Positions 17,488 to 26,728 of a DNA stretch of 64,000 nt are shown here, one piece after another. Position 1 is the first letter of the stretch. Each line of letters starts with the position of its first letter. Made by a program: the position numbers and the translations under genes. Below the pieces are notes generated by a model. The model searched no databases, had not been told where the DNA came from, and was given only the letters and a program-made list of their open reading frames with translations. Origin of the DNA: Alteromonas abrolhosensis (lineage in GTDB: Bacteria > Pseudomonadota > Gammaproteobacteria > Enterobacterales > Alteromonadaceae). The stretch lies in contig NZ_MEJH01000008.1 of the NCBI RefSeq assembly GCF_001953635.1, forward strand, positions 1 through 64,000, read 5' to 3'.

Positions 17488-17881
17488 ATTCTTCTCCAAA
17501 TTCTTGAGGCTGCGCTTTTTCATTGATGCTGAAGACAAATGTTTAACTGGCTTTGTCGTTAGCATTTTCGAACGCGTTTTTATTGTCAGGGCGCATGGTA
17601 TTAGCGCCTTTGGCTGAGCTAAAACACGGCGTTTGTCGATTTACGTCATCGCAGCAAAGTACGCCTTAATAGTGGCCGTTTGAATTTTGTTCGAACATAG
17701 GGGTTTCACCCTAATTGTGCGATTTTTTTTTAATATTTAAACGTACAAAATTGCTACAAAGGTTTAATAAAAAATGTTGGGTTTAGCACCTATAGTAGTG
17801 ATGTATGTTGGCGAAATTTAAACACTTATTAGCTTTTGTTTATGTTTTCTTCGATCAGTTTTCTCCCAAGAGGAGTTCGTC
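17488..17881. other. Divergent promoter region, S8 protease 2 / HBM-like sensor
   Basis: These 394 bases separate two divergent genes. The only structured signal I can place is the palindrome at 17698-17713. The A/T-rich tract 17720-17780 is a likely promoter zone, but no confident -35/-10 pair was found for either direction. Confidence 0.5.
17698..17713. promoter_or_regulatory. TAGGG-N6-CCCTA palindrome, divergent region
   Basis: TAGGGGTTTCACCCTA shows both 5-bp half sites intact. Read on the minus strand it becomes TAGGGTGAAACCCCTA, which aligns with the GAA centre of the sites at 4813 and 5583. It is 211 bases from the protease start and 169 from the sensor start, so it could serve either gene. 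Confidence 0.55.
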
Positions 17882-18940
17882 ATGAAGTTTGATTCAATTA
17901 AGTCTCGATTGGTCTTAATGACCCTTATATGTGTGATTGGAATGGGCATGCTGGTGGTAAGTCAGCATTACTTCACGCAGCGTCTGATTGGCTTAAATCA
18001 GCAGCGCGATGCGTTACTTAGAATGGGACAAGATTTGCTTCAAATGAGAAGACACGAAAAGGATTTTTTACTTCGCCACGACACAGATTACTTTGATAAA
18101 TTTCTTCAACAGTCTTATTCGTTCAAGGGACGATTGACTACGCTTGTACCTATGTTTAACGAATATCGCCTACCTGTTGCGGATGTAGAAAGTCTGTCTG
18201 CTTCGATGGAAGCCTACAGAGGAGTATTTCAACAGGTTGTGTCACTTCAAGAGCGCATTGGACTTACCCAAAGTGATGGACTTAGAGGACGTATATCTGA
18301 GCTAGAAAAAACGCTTAATGAAGGGCCGCTTTCTCAATCTCCACAAGCAAGAGAATTATTAACGAATATCCAGCTTGCCACGCGAAATTACCAAATAACG
18401 CATGAAGGCTACTATGCCAAGCTGATGAATGAAATGAGTGAGCGCTTGGTCTCTGATTACCGCAATAACACGGGGTATGGTGAGTTTGTAGTTCAATATA
18501 GAGAAGCACTTCTACAGTTAGTGGATGCGTTTACAACCTTTGGCGTTACTCACAACGAAGGCCTTCGTGGCGATTTCAGACAAAGTGCCCATAACGTTGA
18601 GACTCAGCTAAAAGGCGTTGATACCGCTCTGCAACCGATGATTGAACAACAAGAAGGCCAAGTGCGTATTTACAGCTTAAGTATTGCCGCGCTAACTTCT
18701 GTCGTGTTAATTCTGGTATTGATCAAGAGTTTTGCGACTTTTCACCGTGCATTTGTTAACTTTCTTACTTTCTTTTATCGTTGCAAGCGTCAGTATCAAA
18801 TGATTGATACGCGAAAGTTAGGGTTTGCAGAGTTAAAGTCACTCGCAGAGTTGGCGAATGAGATGGTCGAGTCTAAAAGAGATATTGAGGCGCGACTAGC
18901 CAGTGTAGAAGCCGAGTTGGCCACTAAGAAAGCCTCATAA
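17882..18940 (+). CDS. Orphan HBM-like membrane sensor without output domain
   Basis: A 352-aa inner-membrane protein: TM1 at ~10-28, a long helical periplasmic region, TM2 at ~255-275, then a cytoplasmic part ending in a coiled coil (ESKRDIEARLASVEAELATK). The periplasmic part has features of helical bimodular (HBM) sensor domains: QMRRHEKDFLLRHD after TM1 and THNEGLRGDFRQSAHNVE in the second bundle. HBM domains normally feed chemoreceptor or kinase modules; here neither an MCP signalling tip nor a kinase follows. SD AGAGGAG supports the start. It may act through a partner protein; function unknown. Confidence 0.75.
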   Translation: MKFDSIKSRLVLMTLICVIGMGMLVVSQHYFTQRLIGLNQQRDALLRMGQDLLQMRRHEKDFLLRHDTDYFDKFLQQSYSFKGRLTTLVPMFNEYRLPVADVESLSASMEAYRGVFQQVVSLQERIGLTQSDGLRGRISELEKTLNEGPLSQSPQARELLTNIQLATRNYQITHEGYYAKLMNEMSERLVSDYRNNTGYGEFVVQYREALLQLVDAFTTFGVTHNEGLRGDFRQSAHNVETQLKGVDTALQPMIEQQEGQVRIYSLSIAALTSVVLILVLIKSFATFHRAFVNFLTFFYRCKRQYQMIDTRKLGFAELKSLAELANEMVESKRDIEARLASVEAELATKKAS

Positions 18941-19007
18941 TTACAGAAGGGCACTTTTATTTCTTAAGCGGTCGACTCATTATTGCATGAACAAGGTATA
19001 AGCAAAG

Positions 19008-20060
19008 ATGAAGTTTAACCGCTTAGGAAACAGCGATTTACAAGTGTCGGACGTGTGCTTGGGCACAATGACATGGGGCATTCAAAACACCCAACAAGAT
19101 GCGGACGAACAAATAGCATTTGCTCTTGATAAGGGCGTGAATTTTATCGATACCGCCGAAATGTATCCGGTTCCCCCAAATGTTGATACCTATGGCGACA
19201 CAGAGCGCATTATTGGTAATTGGATTTCACGTAATGAGTCAAAGCGTTCAGATATTATCTTAATGACAAAGATTGCCGGCAGCGGATTGAAGTATATTCG
19301 TAACGCTGGGCCTATTACATCCGGTGCAATTGCTAACGCGCTTACTTACTCGTTAGAGCGTTTGAAAACTGATTATATCGACGTTTACCAACTGCACTGG
19401 CCGAACAGAGTAACCCCTCACTTTGGCAAACACTGGCCAGATGGTGCTGATCCAACGAAAACCAACAGAGAAAAAGAGCTTGATGGAATGCGCGATATTC
19501 TTATAGGTATTAAACGCGCATTAGACGAAGGAAAAATTAGGCATTGGGGTTTATCAGACGATACACCTTGGGGAATTCACGCTTTCCTTATGCTTTGCAA
19601 AGAGCTGGATATGCCGCTTCCTGTTTCTATTCAAAACGAATTCAGCTTACTTCATGCGAAAGACTGGCCTTATTTAATTGAAATGTGTGAGCTAGAGAAT
19701 ATTGCTTACTTACCATGGTCTCCACTGGCAACCGGCATGTTAAGTGGTAAATATCAGGGTGGCGCAAGACCAGAAGGAAGTCGTTGGACCCTAGCGCAGC
19801 GCATGGGACTATTTAGAGACAAAGCGCCAGCGCAGGCGGCTACCGCTGAGTATATGAAAATCGCTGAAAAAGCGGGAATTACACCCTCACAACTTGCGTT
19901 AGCGTGGTGTAAGCAAGTGCCAGGTGTTACCTCCACAATTATTGGGGCTACAACCCTGCCTCAACTTGAAGAGAATATCGACGCATTTGATATTTCCCTT
20001 TCAAGCGAAACGTTAGACGACATTCACAACGTGCTAAGGCAGTATCCCCTAGGCTTTTAA
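19008..20060 (+). CDS. tas: NADP(H)-dependent aldo-keto reductase, Tas type
   Basis: A 350-aa TIM-barrel oxidoreductase very close in plan to E. coli Tas (346 aa). Signature stretches are LGTMTWGIQNTQQDADEQ, the catalytic Asp/Tyr region FIDTAEMYPVPP, LHWPNR, and the C-terminal cofactor-binding part SIIGATTLPQLEEN-like (here STIIGATTLPQLEENI). It reduces carbonyls with NADPH; the physiological substrate is unknown. It appears monocistronic, 67 bases after the HBM-like sensor, and ends at a shared bidirectional terminator. Confidence 0.9.
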   Translation: MKFNRLGNSDLQVSDVCLGTMTWGIQNTQQDADEQIAFALDKGVNFIDTAEMYPVPPNVDTYGDTERIIGNWISRNESKRSDIILMTKIAGSGLKYIRNAGPITSGAIANALTYSLERLKTDYIDVYQLHWPNRVTPHFGKHWPDGADPTKTNREKELDGMRDILIGIKRALDEGKIRHWGLSDDTPWGIHAFLMLCKELDMPLPVSIQNEFSLLHAKDWPYLIEMCELENIAYLPWSPLATGMLSGKYQGGARPEGSRWTLAQRMGLFRDKAPAQAATAEYMKIAEKAGITPSQLALAWCKQVPGVTSTIIGATTLPQLEENIDAFDISLSSETLDDIHNVLRQYPLGF

Positions 20061-20106
20061 ACGCGCTTATATCCTCGTTGAACGCACGCAAGCTTTCTGA
20101 AGATAC

Positions 20107-20139
20107 AAAAAAACGGCGCCTTGAATAAGCGCCGTTTTT
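20107..20139. terminator. Bidirectional terminator between tas and porin
   Basis: Arms AAAACGGCGC and GCGCCGTTTT flank a loop of about nine bases, with A- and T-tracts on the two sides. The hairpin sits between the convergent tas and porin genes and can serve both. Confidence 0.9.
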
Positions 20140-20158
20140 GTTGAACTGCAGCGTTTAA

Positions 20159-21322
20159 TTAAAACGCATACTTAGCCGATACTTGGAAGCGGTTCATGTC
20201 GCCTTCAAGGCCTGCTTCAATTTCGCGTTTTGCGAAAGCGTATTCAGCACCAACGGTTAGCGCCTTAGTTGGCGAGTACAAGTAATTCACACGTGTACTA
20301 TAAGTGCTCTCAGTGGTATTCAAGCCTGTGAGTGACACATCATTGTCTGCTTCAAACGCTGAGAACATGATGCTACTGCGCGCTTTTTCGCTCCACTTAT
20401 GACGGTAGGCAATGCCGTAACCCGTTGAGTCGATGGCTTCAAGGTCGCCGCTTTCAGTAAGCACTGCACCATTTACGGCGTTAAGTGCAGAGTATCTGCC
20501 TAAACCTTTACCAGTGTTGAAAGTAAAGCGAATGTCATCGCCATTCGACAGGTTGTATTTACCAGTTACAGATACACCGAAGCTGGTTTCGTCAGCGTCA
20601 ATGCCAGCTGCGTTGTCGTAAGACAACTGTCTTAGTAAGCCCGCAACTTTAACATAACCCCAGTCATACTTTGACGTATAGGCAGCTACAAAGTCTGGAA
20701 CGCTGTTGTCATCACTTGTGATTCGGCCGCCGCCACCAAAAGGCGTAATGGTTGATTCTGGGTTTTCAAGGGCAAGCTGAAGGCCGCCGTTAGTATATCT
20801 CACCATAACTTGACGACCAAAGGTAATGCCGTCAGTCGTACCGATGAAATCTAGTGATTCTGGTAGTGAACCTACGTCCATGAATGTCGTCCAAGTTTGA
20901 CCTACTAACCAGTTTTTGTAGGTCAGGTATGCGTGACGAACACGAGGAACGTAAGAGTTACTGATACGCTCATCACCGCCGCTAGTTACAATAAAGTCGA
21001 GCTCGAAAACACCGTTTATGGTATCGCCTTCAGCAGTTGGAGTAGAAGTAGCAAAGCGGAATCGCGACGTTCTAATGTGCGCGTCAAATTGTGGATCTTC
21101 GTCAACGCCACCAACAGGTGTTAGTGAAGGAATATAGAAATCGCGACCTACGCTACCCGATGCAATGGTGCCATCTGAGTAGTCACTGACCATAGCGTCG
21201 ACTTTAATGTAGCCTGTGAATTTCACACTTGTGTCGCCGATTGTTGCTGCTTGCGCTGCACCGGTAGATGCTGCTAGGCACAGCGCTACTGCTGTAGCCG
21301 TATTTTTTATTTTAGCTTTCAT
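20159..21322 (-). CDS. DcaP-like outer-membrane porin
   Basis: A 387-aa outer-membrane beta-barrel. The start at 21322 is preferred because it yields a clean signal peptide (MKAKIKNTATAVALCLAAS, cleavage after AQA); the longer ORF start lies upstream. The mature part begins with a TGYIKVDAMVSDYSDG strand typical of DcaP-type porins (carboxylate and peptide uptake), alternates short amphipathic strands and ends in the terminal aromatic residue of SAKYAF. It is divergent from acs and shares with it an intergenic region carrying two GAYYAWRGTC palindromes, so it may be the outer-membrane route for acetate or another carboxylate (inference). Confidence 0.82.
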   Translation of the reverse strand: MKAKIKNTATAVALCLAASTGAAQAATIGDTSVKFTGYIKVDAMVSDYSDGTIASGSVGRDFYIPSLTPVGGVDEDPQFDAHIRTSRFRFATSTPTAEGDTINGVFELDFIVTSGGDERISNSYVPRVRHAYLTYKNWLVGQTWTTFMDVGSLPESLDFIGTTDGITFGRQVMVRYTNGGLQLALENPESTITPFGGGGRITSDDNSVPDFVAAYTSKYDWGYVKVAGLLRQLSYDNAAGIDADETSFGVSVTGKYNLSNGDDIRFTFNTGKGLGRYSALNAVNGAVLTESGDLEAIDSTGYGIAYRHKWSEKARSSIMFSAFEADNDVSLTGLNTTESTYSTRVNYLYSPTKALTVGAEYAFAKREIEAGLEGDMNRFQVSAKYAF

Positions 21323-21425
21323 CGTGTCTGTTCCAAAAAAGTGGTTAAATAAATGTAAATTCAACGTTAACATTGCTGATTGTGTACTTATTATCTCAAA
21401 ATTAAATAAGCCAATGGTCGCATAA

Positions 21426-21435
21426 GACTATAGTC
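21426..21435. promoter_or_regulatory. GACTATAGTC palindrome, acs/porin region
   Basis: A perfect 10-bp palindrome. It matches the sites at 21476 and 32089 and, with one change, 32072; all are in the two divergent promoter regions of the acetate module. A NarL-type regulator, probably the CrbR-like protein, is the candidate ligand. Confidence 0.5.
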
Positions 21436-21475
21436 GTAATACTTTTCTAGTAGAACCTTAGTTGTATGCTGCTAA

Positions 21476-21485
21476 GACCAAAGTC
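21476..21485. promoter_or_regulatory. GACCAAAGTC site ahead of acs
   Basis: The extended stretch TAAGACCAAAGTCTCATTTTG is near-identical to the stretch at 32086-32106 (TACGACCATGGTCTCATTTTG), upstream of the acetate symporter genes. Similarity beyond the palindrome suggests a common promoter architecture. Confidence 0.5.
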
Positions 21486-21567
21486 TCATTTTGCTTTGTG
21501 GGTGAATGGCTAGAGTGTTTCACCATACAACAAGAATTTTACATCATTGATATTGGAGGCAATCTAT

Positions 21568-23514
21568 ATGACCGCCAGCAAAACTTATCCTGTGCCTGAG
21601 AACATTCTTCAGTCTACGCATTTAACCGCATCTCAATACGACGAGATGTACAAGCAATCTGTAGAGCAACCTGAAGCGTTCTGGGCTGAGCACGCATCCA
21701 TGCTTGAGTGGTATCAAAAGCCAACCAAAATTAAAAACACGATGTTTGGCGAAAACGATGTGTCGATAAAATGGTTTGAAGATGGAGAGTTAAATGCCAG
21801 CTATAACTGTATTGACCGCCATCTGGCTAACAATGCCACAAAAGTTGCCTTTCACTGGGAAGGCGACTCACCAGAAGATAGCCAAGATATCACGTATCAA
21901 CAAGTACACTACGAAGTTTGTAAACTAGCTAATGCACTCAAAGATATGGGCGTAACAAAGGGTGACCGTGTCGCCATTTACATGCCTATGGTACCTGAAG
22001 CTGCCTATGCCATGCTAGCGTGTGCCCGCATTGGTGCCGTTCACTCTGTTATTTTCGGTGGTTTCTCACCAAACGCAATTGCCGATCGTATTAATGATAG
22101 CAACGCGAAAGTGGTCATTACGGCAGACGAAGGCCGCCGTGCTGGAAGAAGCATTCCGTTAAAAGCGAATGTAGATAAAGCGTTGGCTGGCGATGCATGT
22201 CCATCTATCACTCACGTTTTAGTTCACAAGCTAACGGGTGGAGATGTTGATTGGAATGACAAGCACGATGTGTGGTGGCACGATGCTGTAGAGGGTAAAT
22301 CTGCGCAATGTGAGCCAGAGGTTATGAATGCGGAAGACCCGCTGTTCATTCTTTACACATCAGGTTCTACCGGAACACCAAAAGGTGTAGTACATACCAC
22401 AGGTGGTTATCTACTATATTCCGCAATGACCTTTAAGTATGCCTTTGATTATAAAGATGATGATGTGTACTGGTGTACTGCTGATGTGGGCTGGATCACG
22501 GGTCACAGCTATATGGTTTACGGACCAATGGTTAACGCTGCGTCACAAGTATTTTTTGAGGGCGTACCGACCTATCCAGATGTTAAACGCATCGCGCAGG
22601 TCGTAGAGAAGTACAAGGTAAATAGTCTTTATACCGCGCCAACTGCTATCCGCGCATTAATGGCTCATGGTGACGTTCCAGCAGAAGGGTGTGATTTATC
22701 TTCGCTGCGTTTACTAGGCACAGTGGGTGAACCAATTAACCCAGAAGCATGGGAGTGGTACCACAGAGTTATTGGTAAAGGGCGTTGTCCTATCATCGAT
22801 ACATGGTGGCAGACAGAAACGGGTGGACACATGATTCTGCCTCTACCTGGCGCCACGGAGCTAAAACCGGGTTCAGCTACGCGCCCATTCTTCGGTATTC
22901 AGCCGGCGCTATTTGACGCTGACGGCAAAGAGCTTGAAGGCGTAGCAGAAGGTAACCTAGTAATTAAAGACAGCTGGCCAAGTCAAGCGCGCACGGTTTA
23001 CGGCGATCACCAACGCTTTATTAACACCTACTTCAGCGCATACAAAGGCGTGTACTTCACGGGCGACGGCGCACGTCGTGACGAAGATGGCTTCTACTGG
23101 ATCACCGGTCGTGTGGATGACGTGTTGAACGTATCGGGTCACCGCTTGGGTACCGCTGAGATTGAAAGTGCACTTGTTGCCCACCCTAAAGTGGCCGAGG
23201 CTGCCGTTGTTGGTTTCCCACATGACATTAAAGGGCAGGGGATCTATGTTTATGTAACACCAAATGAAGGGGTTGAAGCAGATGAAGCCCTTACTAAAGA
23301 ACTCAAAGCGTGGGTACGCCAAGAGTTAAGCCCAATTGCCACACCAGATATGATTCAGTGGTCACGCGGGCTACCTAAAACTCGCTCAGGTAAAATTATG
23401 CGCCGTATCTTGCGTAAAATTGCCGCCAATGAGCATGAGCAATTAGGTGACACATCTACGTTGGCGGATCCATCGGTTGTTGATACACTGATAGAGGAAC
23501 GTCTAAATAAGTAG
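21568..23514 (+). CDS. acs: Acetyl-CoA synthetase
   Basis: A 648-aa AMP-forming acetate:CoA ligase that turns acetate, ATP and CoA into acetyl-CoA for growth on low acetate. ATG 21568 is chosen since GGAGG lies eight bases upstream. The P-loop-like [11 protein letters not shown], the WWQTETGG motif, the hinge region [20 protein letters not shown] and [10 protein letters not shown] (its Lys is the usual reversible acetylation site) are all intact. The CrbR-like gene follows after 18 bases, so they are probably co-transcribed. Two GAYYAWRGTC palindromes lie upstream. Confidence 0.97.
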   Translation: MTASKTYPVPENILQSTHLTASQYDEMYKQSVEQPEAFWAEHASMLEWYQKPTKIKNTMFGENDVSIKWFEDGELNASYNCIDRHLANNATKVAFHWEGDSPEDSQDITYQQVHYEVCKLANALKDMGVTKGDRVAIYMPMVPEAAYAMLACARIGAVHSVIFGGFSPNAIADRINDSNAKVVITADEGRRAGRSIPLKANVDKALAGDACPSITHVLVHKLTGGDVDWNDKHDVWWHDAVEGKSAQCEPEVMNAEDPLFILYTSGSTGTPKGVVHTTGGYLLYSAMTFKYAFDYKDDDVYWCTADVGWITGHSYMVYGPMVNAASQVFFEGVPTYPDVKRIAQVVEKYKVNSLYTAPTAIRALMAHGDVPAEGCDLSSLRLLGTVGEPINPEAWEWYHRVIGKGRCPIIDTWWQTETGGHMILPLPGATELKPGSATRPFFGIQPALFDADGKELEGVAEGNLVIKDSWPSQARTVYGDHQRFINTYFSAYKGVYFTGDGARRDEDGFYWITGRVDDVLNVSGHRLGTAEIESALVAHPKVAEAAVVGFPHDIKGQGIYVYVTPNEGVEADEALTKELKAWVRQELSPIATPDMIQWSRGLPKTRSGKIMRRILRKIAANEHEQLGDTSTLADPSVVDTLIEERLNK

Positions 23515-23532
23515 AAACTAAGGATATAGACA

Positions 23533-24177
23533 ATGATAACCCTTCTAATCGCTGATGATCATCCGCTGTATCGCGATGCACTAAGAGGCGCGTTGTCGTT
23601 GTCACTTCCAGCCTTAACCCTTAAAGAGGCGGGAGACCTTAACACTACGGTCGATATTCTCAATAATGAGGATATCGACTTGTTGTTACTTGATTTACAT
23701 ATGCCGGGTAGCAACGACTTATTTGGTCTGCTTCATATTCGAAAACTCTTTCCCGAACTTCCTGTTGCCGTAGTTTCTGGTACGGAAGACACTACACTTA
23801 TTTCAAAGATAATCAGCGTAGGCGCGCTTGGGTTTATCCCGAAAACAGCCAGTGCGCAAGATATTGCAAACGCTGTAGAAGCAATATTAGATGGCGATGT
23901 ATGGCTACCTGATAATTTAAGTGAAAACGTTGATGAGGTGAACGAAGAGTTCTCTGAGTTGGCGGACAAAGTAGCATCGCTTACACCCTCGCAATACAAA
24001 GTGCTTTGCTATATGCGAGACGGTTTGCTAAACAAGCAAATAGGTTTTAACTTAGATATAGCCGAAGCTACTGTTAAAGCCCACGTAACGGCGATCTTCA
24101 AAAAGTTAGGCATAAACAACCGCACGCAAGCGGTACTTATTGCTTCACAACTTGAACTGGAGCCACCCGTTCAGTAG
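23533..24177 (+). CDS. crbR: CrbR/ErdR-like LuxR-family response regulator
   Basis: A 214-aa regulator with receiver domain 1-120 (acidic pair D8-D9, phospho-site D54 in LLLDLHMPG) and LuxR-type HTH ~145-210 (LTPSQYKVLCYMRDGLLNKQIG). SD AAGGATA precedes the ATG. CrbR in Vibrio and ErdR in Pseudomonas, with a hybrid kinase of SSS-transporter architecture, activate acs; here the regulator follows acs and the matching kinase is at 28576-32019. The symbol is assigned by that context. Its last 41 bases overlap the convergent solute-binding-protein gene. Confidence 0.85.
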   Translation: MITLLIADDHPLYRDALRGALSLSLPALTLKEAGDLNTTVDILNNEDIDLLLLDLHMPGSNDLFGLLHIRKLFPELPVAVVSGTEDTTLISKIISVGALGFIPKTASAQDIANAVEAILDGDVWLPDNLSENVDEVNEEFSELADKVASLTPSQYKVLCYMRDGLLNKQIGFNLDIAEATVKAHVTAIFKKLGINNRTQAVLIASQLELEPPVQ

Positions 24178-25108
24178 CGTCAAACTGCTTCATCGCTTGT
24201 GACGAAGAAAACTCAGGTAAAAACTTCTCTAATGCCAGGCGGCTCTGTTCACTTAGCAGTGGATTGCTAATCTCAATGACGGTTCGCCCTTCAATCAGTG
24301 CCATTCCCTCTCTGAAGTTTTCATGAGCTAACAGTAGTTCTTGAAACTTACCTGTCTCGAACAGTATGAGCAAGCCCTCAGCAATGCGCCCGGCAAGCGC
24401 TTGATTGTCGCTTCCTACAAAGAAAAAGATGGGGCTTGGATATGAAATGATAAGGTGATCATCGATAGTCAGACCGCGTGAGAGCGCCTTATCAGCGAGT
24501 TCTTCTTTAATTTCCATAACACTTCTTGGAAACATATCAGCAAAGCCTTCAGAGACAATGCGAAATGAAGCTCGATAAGTCGTTTCTAGAACAGGAATGT
24601 CGTTTGCGCGAAAAATTTTTGTATCTGGCCAGTCGTAGCCTAAAACCGCTCTAAAGGCCCGCAACTCTTCCAATGACTCTACACTTTTTAACCGCGTGTC
24701 GTCTTCTCTTACAAACAATGCACGCTTACCAAACAGTCCGGCCATAATGGGAATGCGAATGGGAAGAAACTGGCGTTCACGCTCTGTTGATGTAACGCTC
24801 CACGTTACGTCCAGCATGTTGTGCTCGAGGCTGCGTAATTGACGTTCTTGCGCGGTTTCTTGGTCGCTGACAATCAGTTCAAAGGTACCGTACTGGGCTT
24901 CGGTCACGCGAAGTGATTCTGTAAGCAGGCGTTTTGCATAGGCGTATACAGCGTCTCGCCCGGGATGGACATTTGGTAAGCGAAGAACGGTATGAGGTAA
25001 GTCAGTACTTACCTCATTTGTGTTTTGCTGTTGGGCGTTAACACTGTGTTGAGTGAATACACTTACTAGCAAAGCGACAACGCTTAGGGCTTTTTTCGTA
25101 ACATCCAT
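24137..25108 (-). CDS. Orphan periplasmic solute-binding-like protein
   Basis: An exported protein of about 323 aa resembling the amino-acid ABC solute-binding fold (SBP_bac_3 type), with patterns such as FELIVSDQETAQERQL and GYDWPDTKIFRANDIPVL. The start is uncertain: ATG 25108 gives MDVTKKALSVVALLVSVFTQ with cleavage after VNA; ATG 25135 adds nine residues; neither has a good SD. No permease or ATPase is nearby, so it may deliver a ligand to a sensor or to a distant transporter. It overlaps crbR tail-to-tail by 41 bases and lies after the RimK-cluster genes on the same strand. Confidence 0.72.
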   Translation of the reverse strand: MDVTKKALSVVALLVSVFTQHSVNAQQQNTNEVSTDLPHTVLRLPNVHPGRDAVYAYAKRLLTESLRVTEAQYGTFELIVSDQETAQERQLRSLEHNMLDVTWSVTSTERERQFLPIRIPIMAGLFGKRALFVREDDTRLKSVESLEELRAFRAVLGYDWPDTKIFRANDIPVLETTYRASFRIVSEGFADMFPRSVMEIKEELADKALSRGLTIDDHLIISYPSPIFFFVGSDNQALAGRIAEGLLILFETGKFQELLLAHENFREGMALIEGRTVIEISNPLLSEQSRLALEKFLPEFSSSQAMKQFDATERVAPVQVVKQ

Positions 25109-25196
25109 ATTGTATTTTTCATGCACTAAGCGCATGCCTTACTGCAAGTTGCCCAAGGGATCCAGCTAACATTTCCCTTATGGCTTACTTGTAATG

Positions 25197-25631
25197 CTAA
25201 TCTTTCCCCGTAAGCAAAAAATCGTATTCGGGGTCTACAATAAAGTGCCCACTCATTGCTTCTCTTCCGAGTAACATTAAATAGGTCATTTCCGAGCGGT
25301 CCGTAAGGGTTAATTGAATATCCCATTGGTACCCGTCCATTATTATAGGCGTAATTATAACATAGCGCTTCTCAAGTGTAGCAGTTGAGCTTTTTACGCG
25401 TTTCTGCCCCTCTACACGCGCTTCTCGGCGCACTACGCGTTCAACGTTGTGAATGTCCGGATGTATATCAAACTTAATCCAGAGCTCACCGTCTTGATCA
25501 AATTCTTCAATGTTATCAACGTGAAGTGACGATGTTGCCGCGCCTGTATCAACGCGTACGTTTAAATCTGTGATCGCAAGTTTAGGTAAATCACACAGTT
25601 CTACCGCACCAACAATTTTTTTATTGTTCAT
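25197..25631 (-). CDS. Retropepsin-like RimK-associated protease (RimB family)
   Basis: A 144-aa cytoplasmic protein of the PF05618-type family, named ATP-dependent zinc protease or RimB in databases. The aspartyl-protease-like motif RVDTGAATSSLH and the C-terminal LLGREAMSGHFIVDP are conserved. ATG 25631 (MNNKKIVGAVEL) is preferred to the TTG at 25646. It starts 17 bases after the stop of the M14-type gene, clearly one operon with it and rimK. In Pseudomonas, RimB works with RimK-mediated glutamation of ribosomal protein S6; a role in trimming glutamate tails is the best inference. Confidence 0.85.
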   Translation of the reverse strand: MNNKKIVGAVELCDLPKLAITDLNVRVDTGAATSSLHVDNIEEFDQDGELWIKFDIHPDIHNVERVVRREARVEGQKRVKSSTATLEKRYVIITPIIMDGYQWDIQLTLTDRSEMTYLMLLGREAMSGHFIVDPEYDFLLTGKD

Positions 25632-25648
25632 CAGTTTTTCTACCAATT

Positions 25649-26680
25649 TTATAAAACAGGACCCTGTTCTGGTGGCAATAAATTGTCTTGTAATAATTCA
25701 ACATGTTCAGCAACAGTATCAGGCTCTGAGAAGTATGCAATGTGGTAAACCGCTTCACCCTCTTGAGTAAGCGGAATATTTTGTTTACCAATTACAACAC
25801 CTTCGGCAGGGCTTTCAAGACTGTCTAAGTAATTGCCAAATGGGTCAGCAATGATAGCCAGTTTATCGCCCTTTGCTACATGGTCGCCAAGCTGCGCTAA
25901 GTGCGTCACGAAACCACTTTCTGGTGCGCGTACCCATCCGCTTTGACGTGCTATAAAGCGCTCAATGCTGTGCCCTTTACTGCGGCTCTTATTTAGCATG
26001 CCCAAGTGACGCATGGTATTAATAATACCTCTTACGCCTGCTCGAATCGAAAATTCGTCATAGCGCAACGCTTGACCCGCTTCGTAAAGTAAGATTTTTA
26101 CGCCGCTCTCACTGGCTGCTTCGCGTAGCGAACCGTCGCGCAGTTCTGCATTAAGTAAAACAGGTACCCCAAACGCTTTCGCCATTTCTAATACGTCTGG
26201 GTCGTCTAAGTCAGCACGAACTTGAGGCAGGTTACTGCGATGAATTGCTCCCGTGTGAAGGTCTATGCCTACGTCGCATTTACTTACTATTTCTTTGAAA
26301 AACAAGTTAGCCAAACGGCCCGCAAGTGAGCCTTTTTTGCTTCCTGGAAAACTGCGGTTTAAATCGCGTCTATCGGGTAAATAACGAGATTGGTTTAATA
26401 CGCCATAAACGTTGACCATAGGTACTGCAATAAGGGTTCCCCTTAAACGCTCAATTGCTTTTGAACGGATAAGTCTACCTACTATTTCAATACCGTTTAG
26501 CTCGTCACCGTGGATGGCCGCGCTAACAAACATAATTGGGCCAGGTCGCTTTCCTCGCTTTACATAAACGGGAATGCTCATATTGGTTGCCGTGTACAGC
26601 GGCGGCATTTCTAACTCAATTTTTTTTGTTTCGCCAGGAGCAACGTTTTCACCCCCAATTCTTAAAACATCATTTACCAC
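25649..26680 (-). CDS. AstE/aspartoacylase-like M14-type metalloenzyme
   Basis: A 343-aa Zn-dependent amidohydrolase of the succinylglutamate desuccinylase/aspartoacylase family. Zinc motif: HGDE in AAIHGDELNGIEI, with a further His in GIDLHTGAIHRSN. The C-terminal ~90 residues form a beta-rich domain (GFVTHLAQLGDHVAKGDKLA) that resembles a biotinyl/lipoyl-like fold. It starts with GTG. It lies 48 bases after rimK in the same operon, so a substrate such as glutamate-modified protein or peptide is plausible. The arginine-catabolic astABCD genes are absent here, which argues against an AST role. Confidence 0.85.
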   Translation of the reverse strand: MVNDVLRIGGENVAPGETKKIELEMPPLYTATNMSIPVYVKRGKRPGPIMFVSAAIHGDELNGIEIVGRLIRSKAIERLRGTLIAVPMVNVYGVLNQSRYLPDRRDLNRSFPGSKKGSLAGRLANLFFKEIVSKCDVGIDLHTGAIHRSNLPQVRADLDDPDVLEMAKAFGVPVLLNAELRDGSLREAASESGVKILLYEAGQALRYDEFSIRAGVRGIINTMRHLGMLNKSRSKGHSIERFIARQSGWVRAPESGFVTHLAQLGDHVAKGDKLAIIADPFGNYLDSLESPAEGVVIGKQNIPLTQEGEAVYHIAYFSEPDTVAEHVELLQDNLLPPEQGPVL

Positions 26681-26728
26681 TAACGTTTTCCTATATTTAC
26701 GTCATTGCAAAGCAAAGGTTAAAGGGCG

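Noticed and set aside
17488..17565. Upstream extension of S8 protease 2 (MLTTKPVKHLSS...)
   Set aside because: It would place a charged 26-residue tail ahead of a clear signal peptide; ATG 17487 has a good ribosome site.
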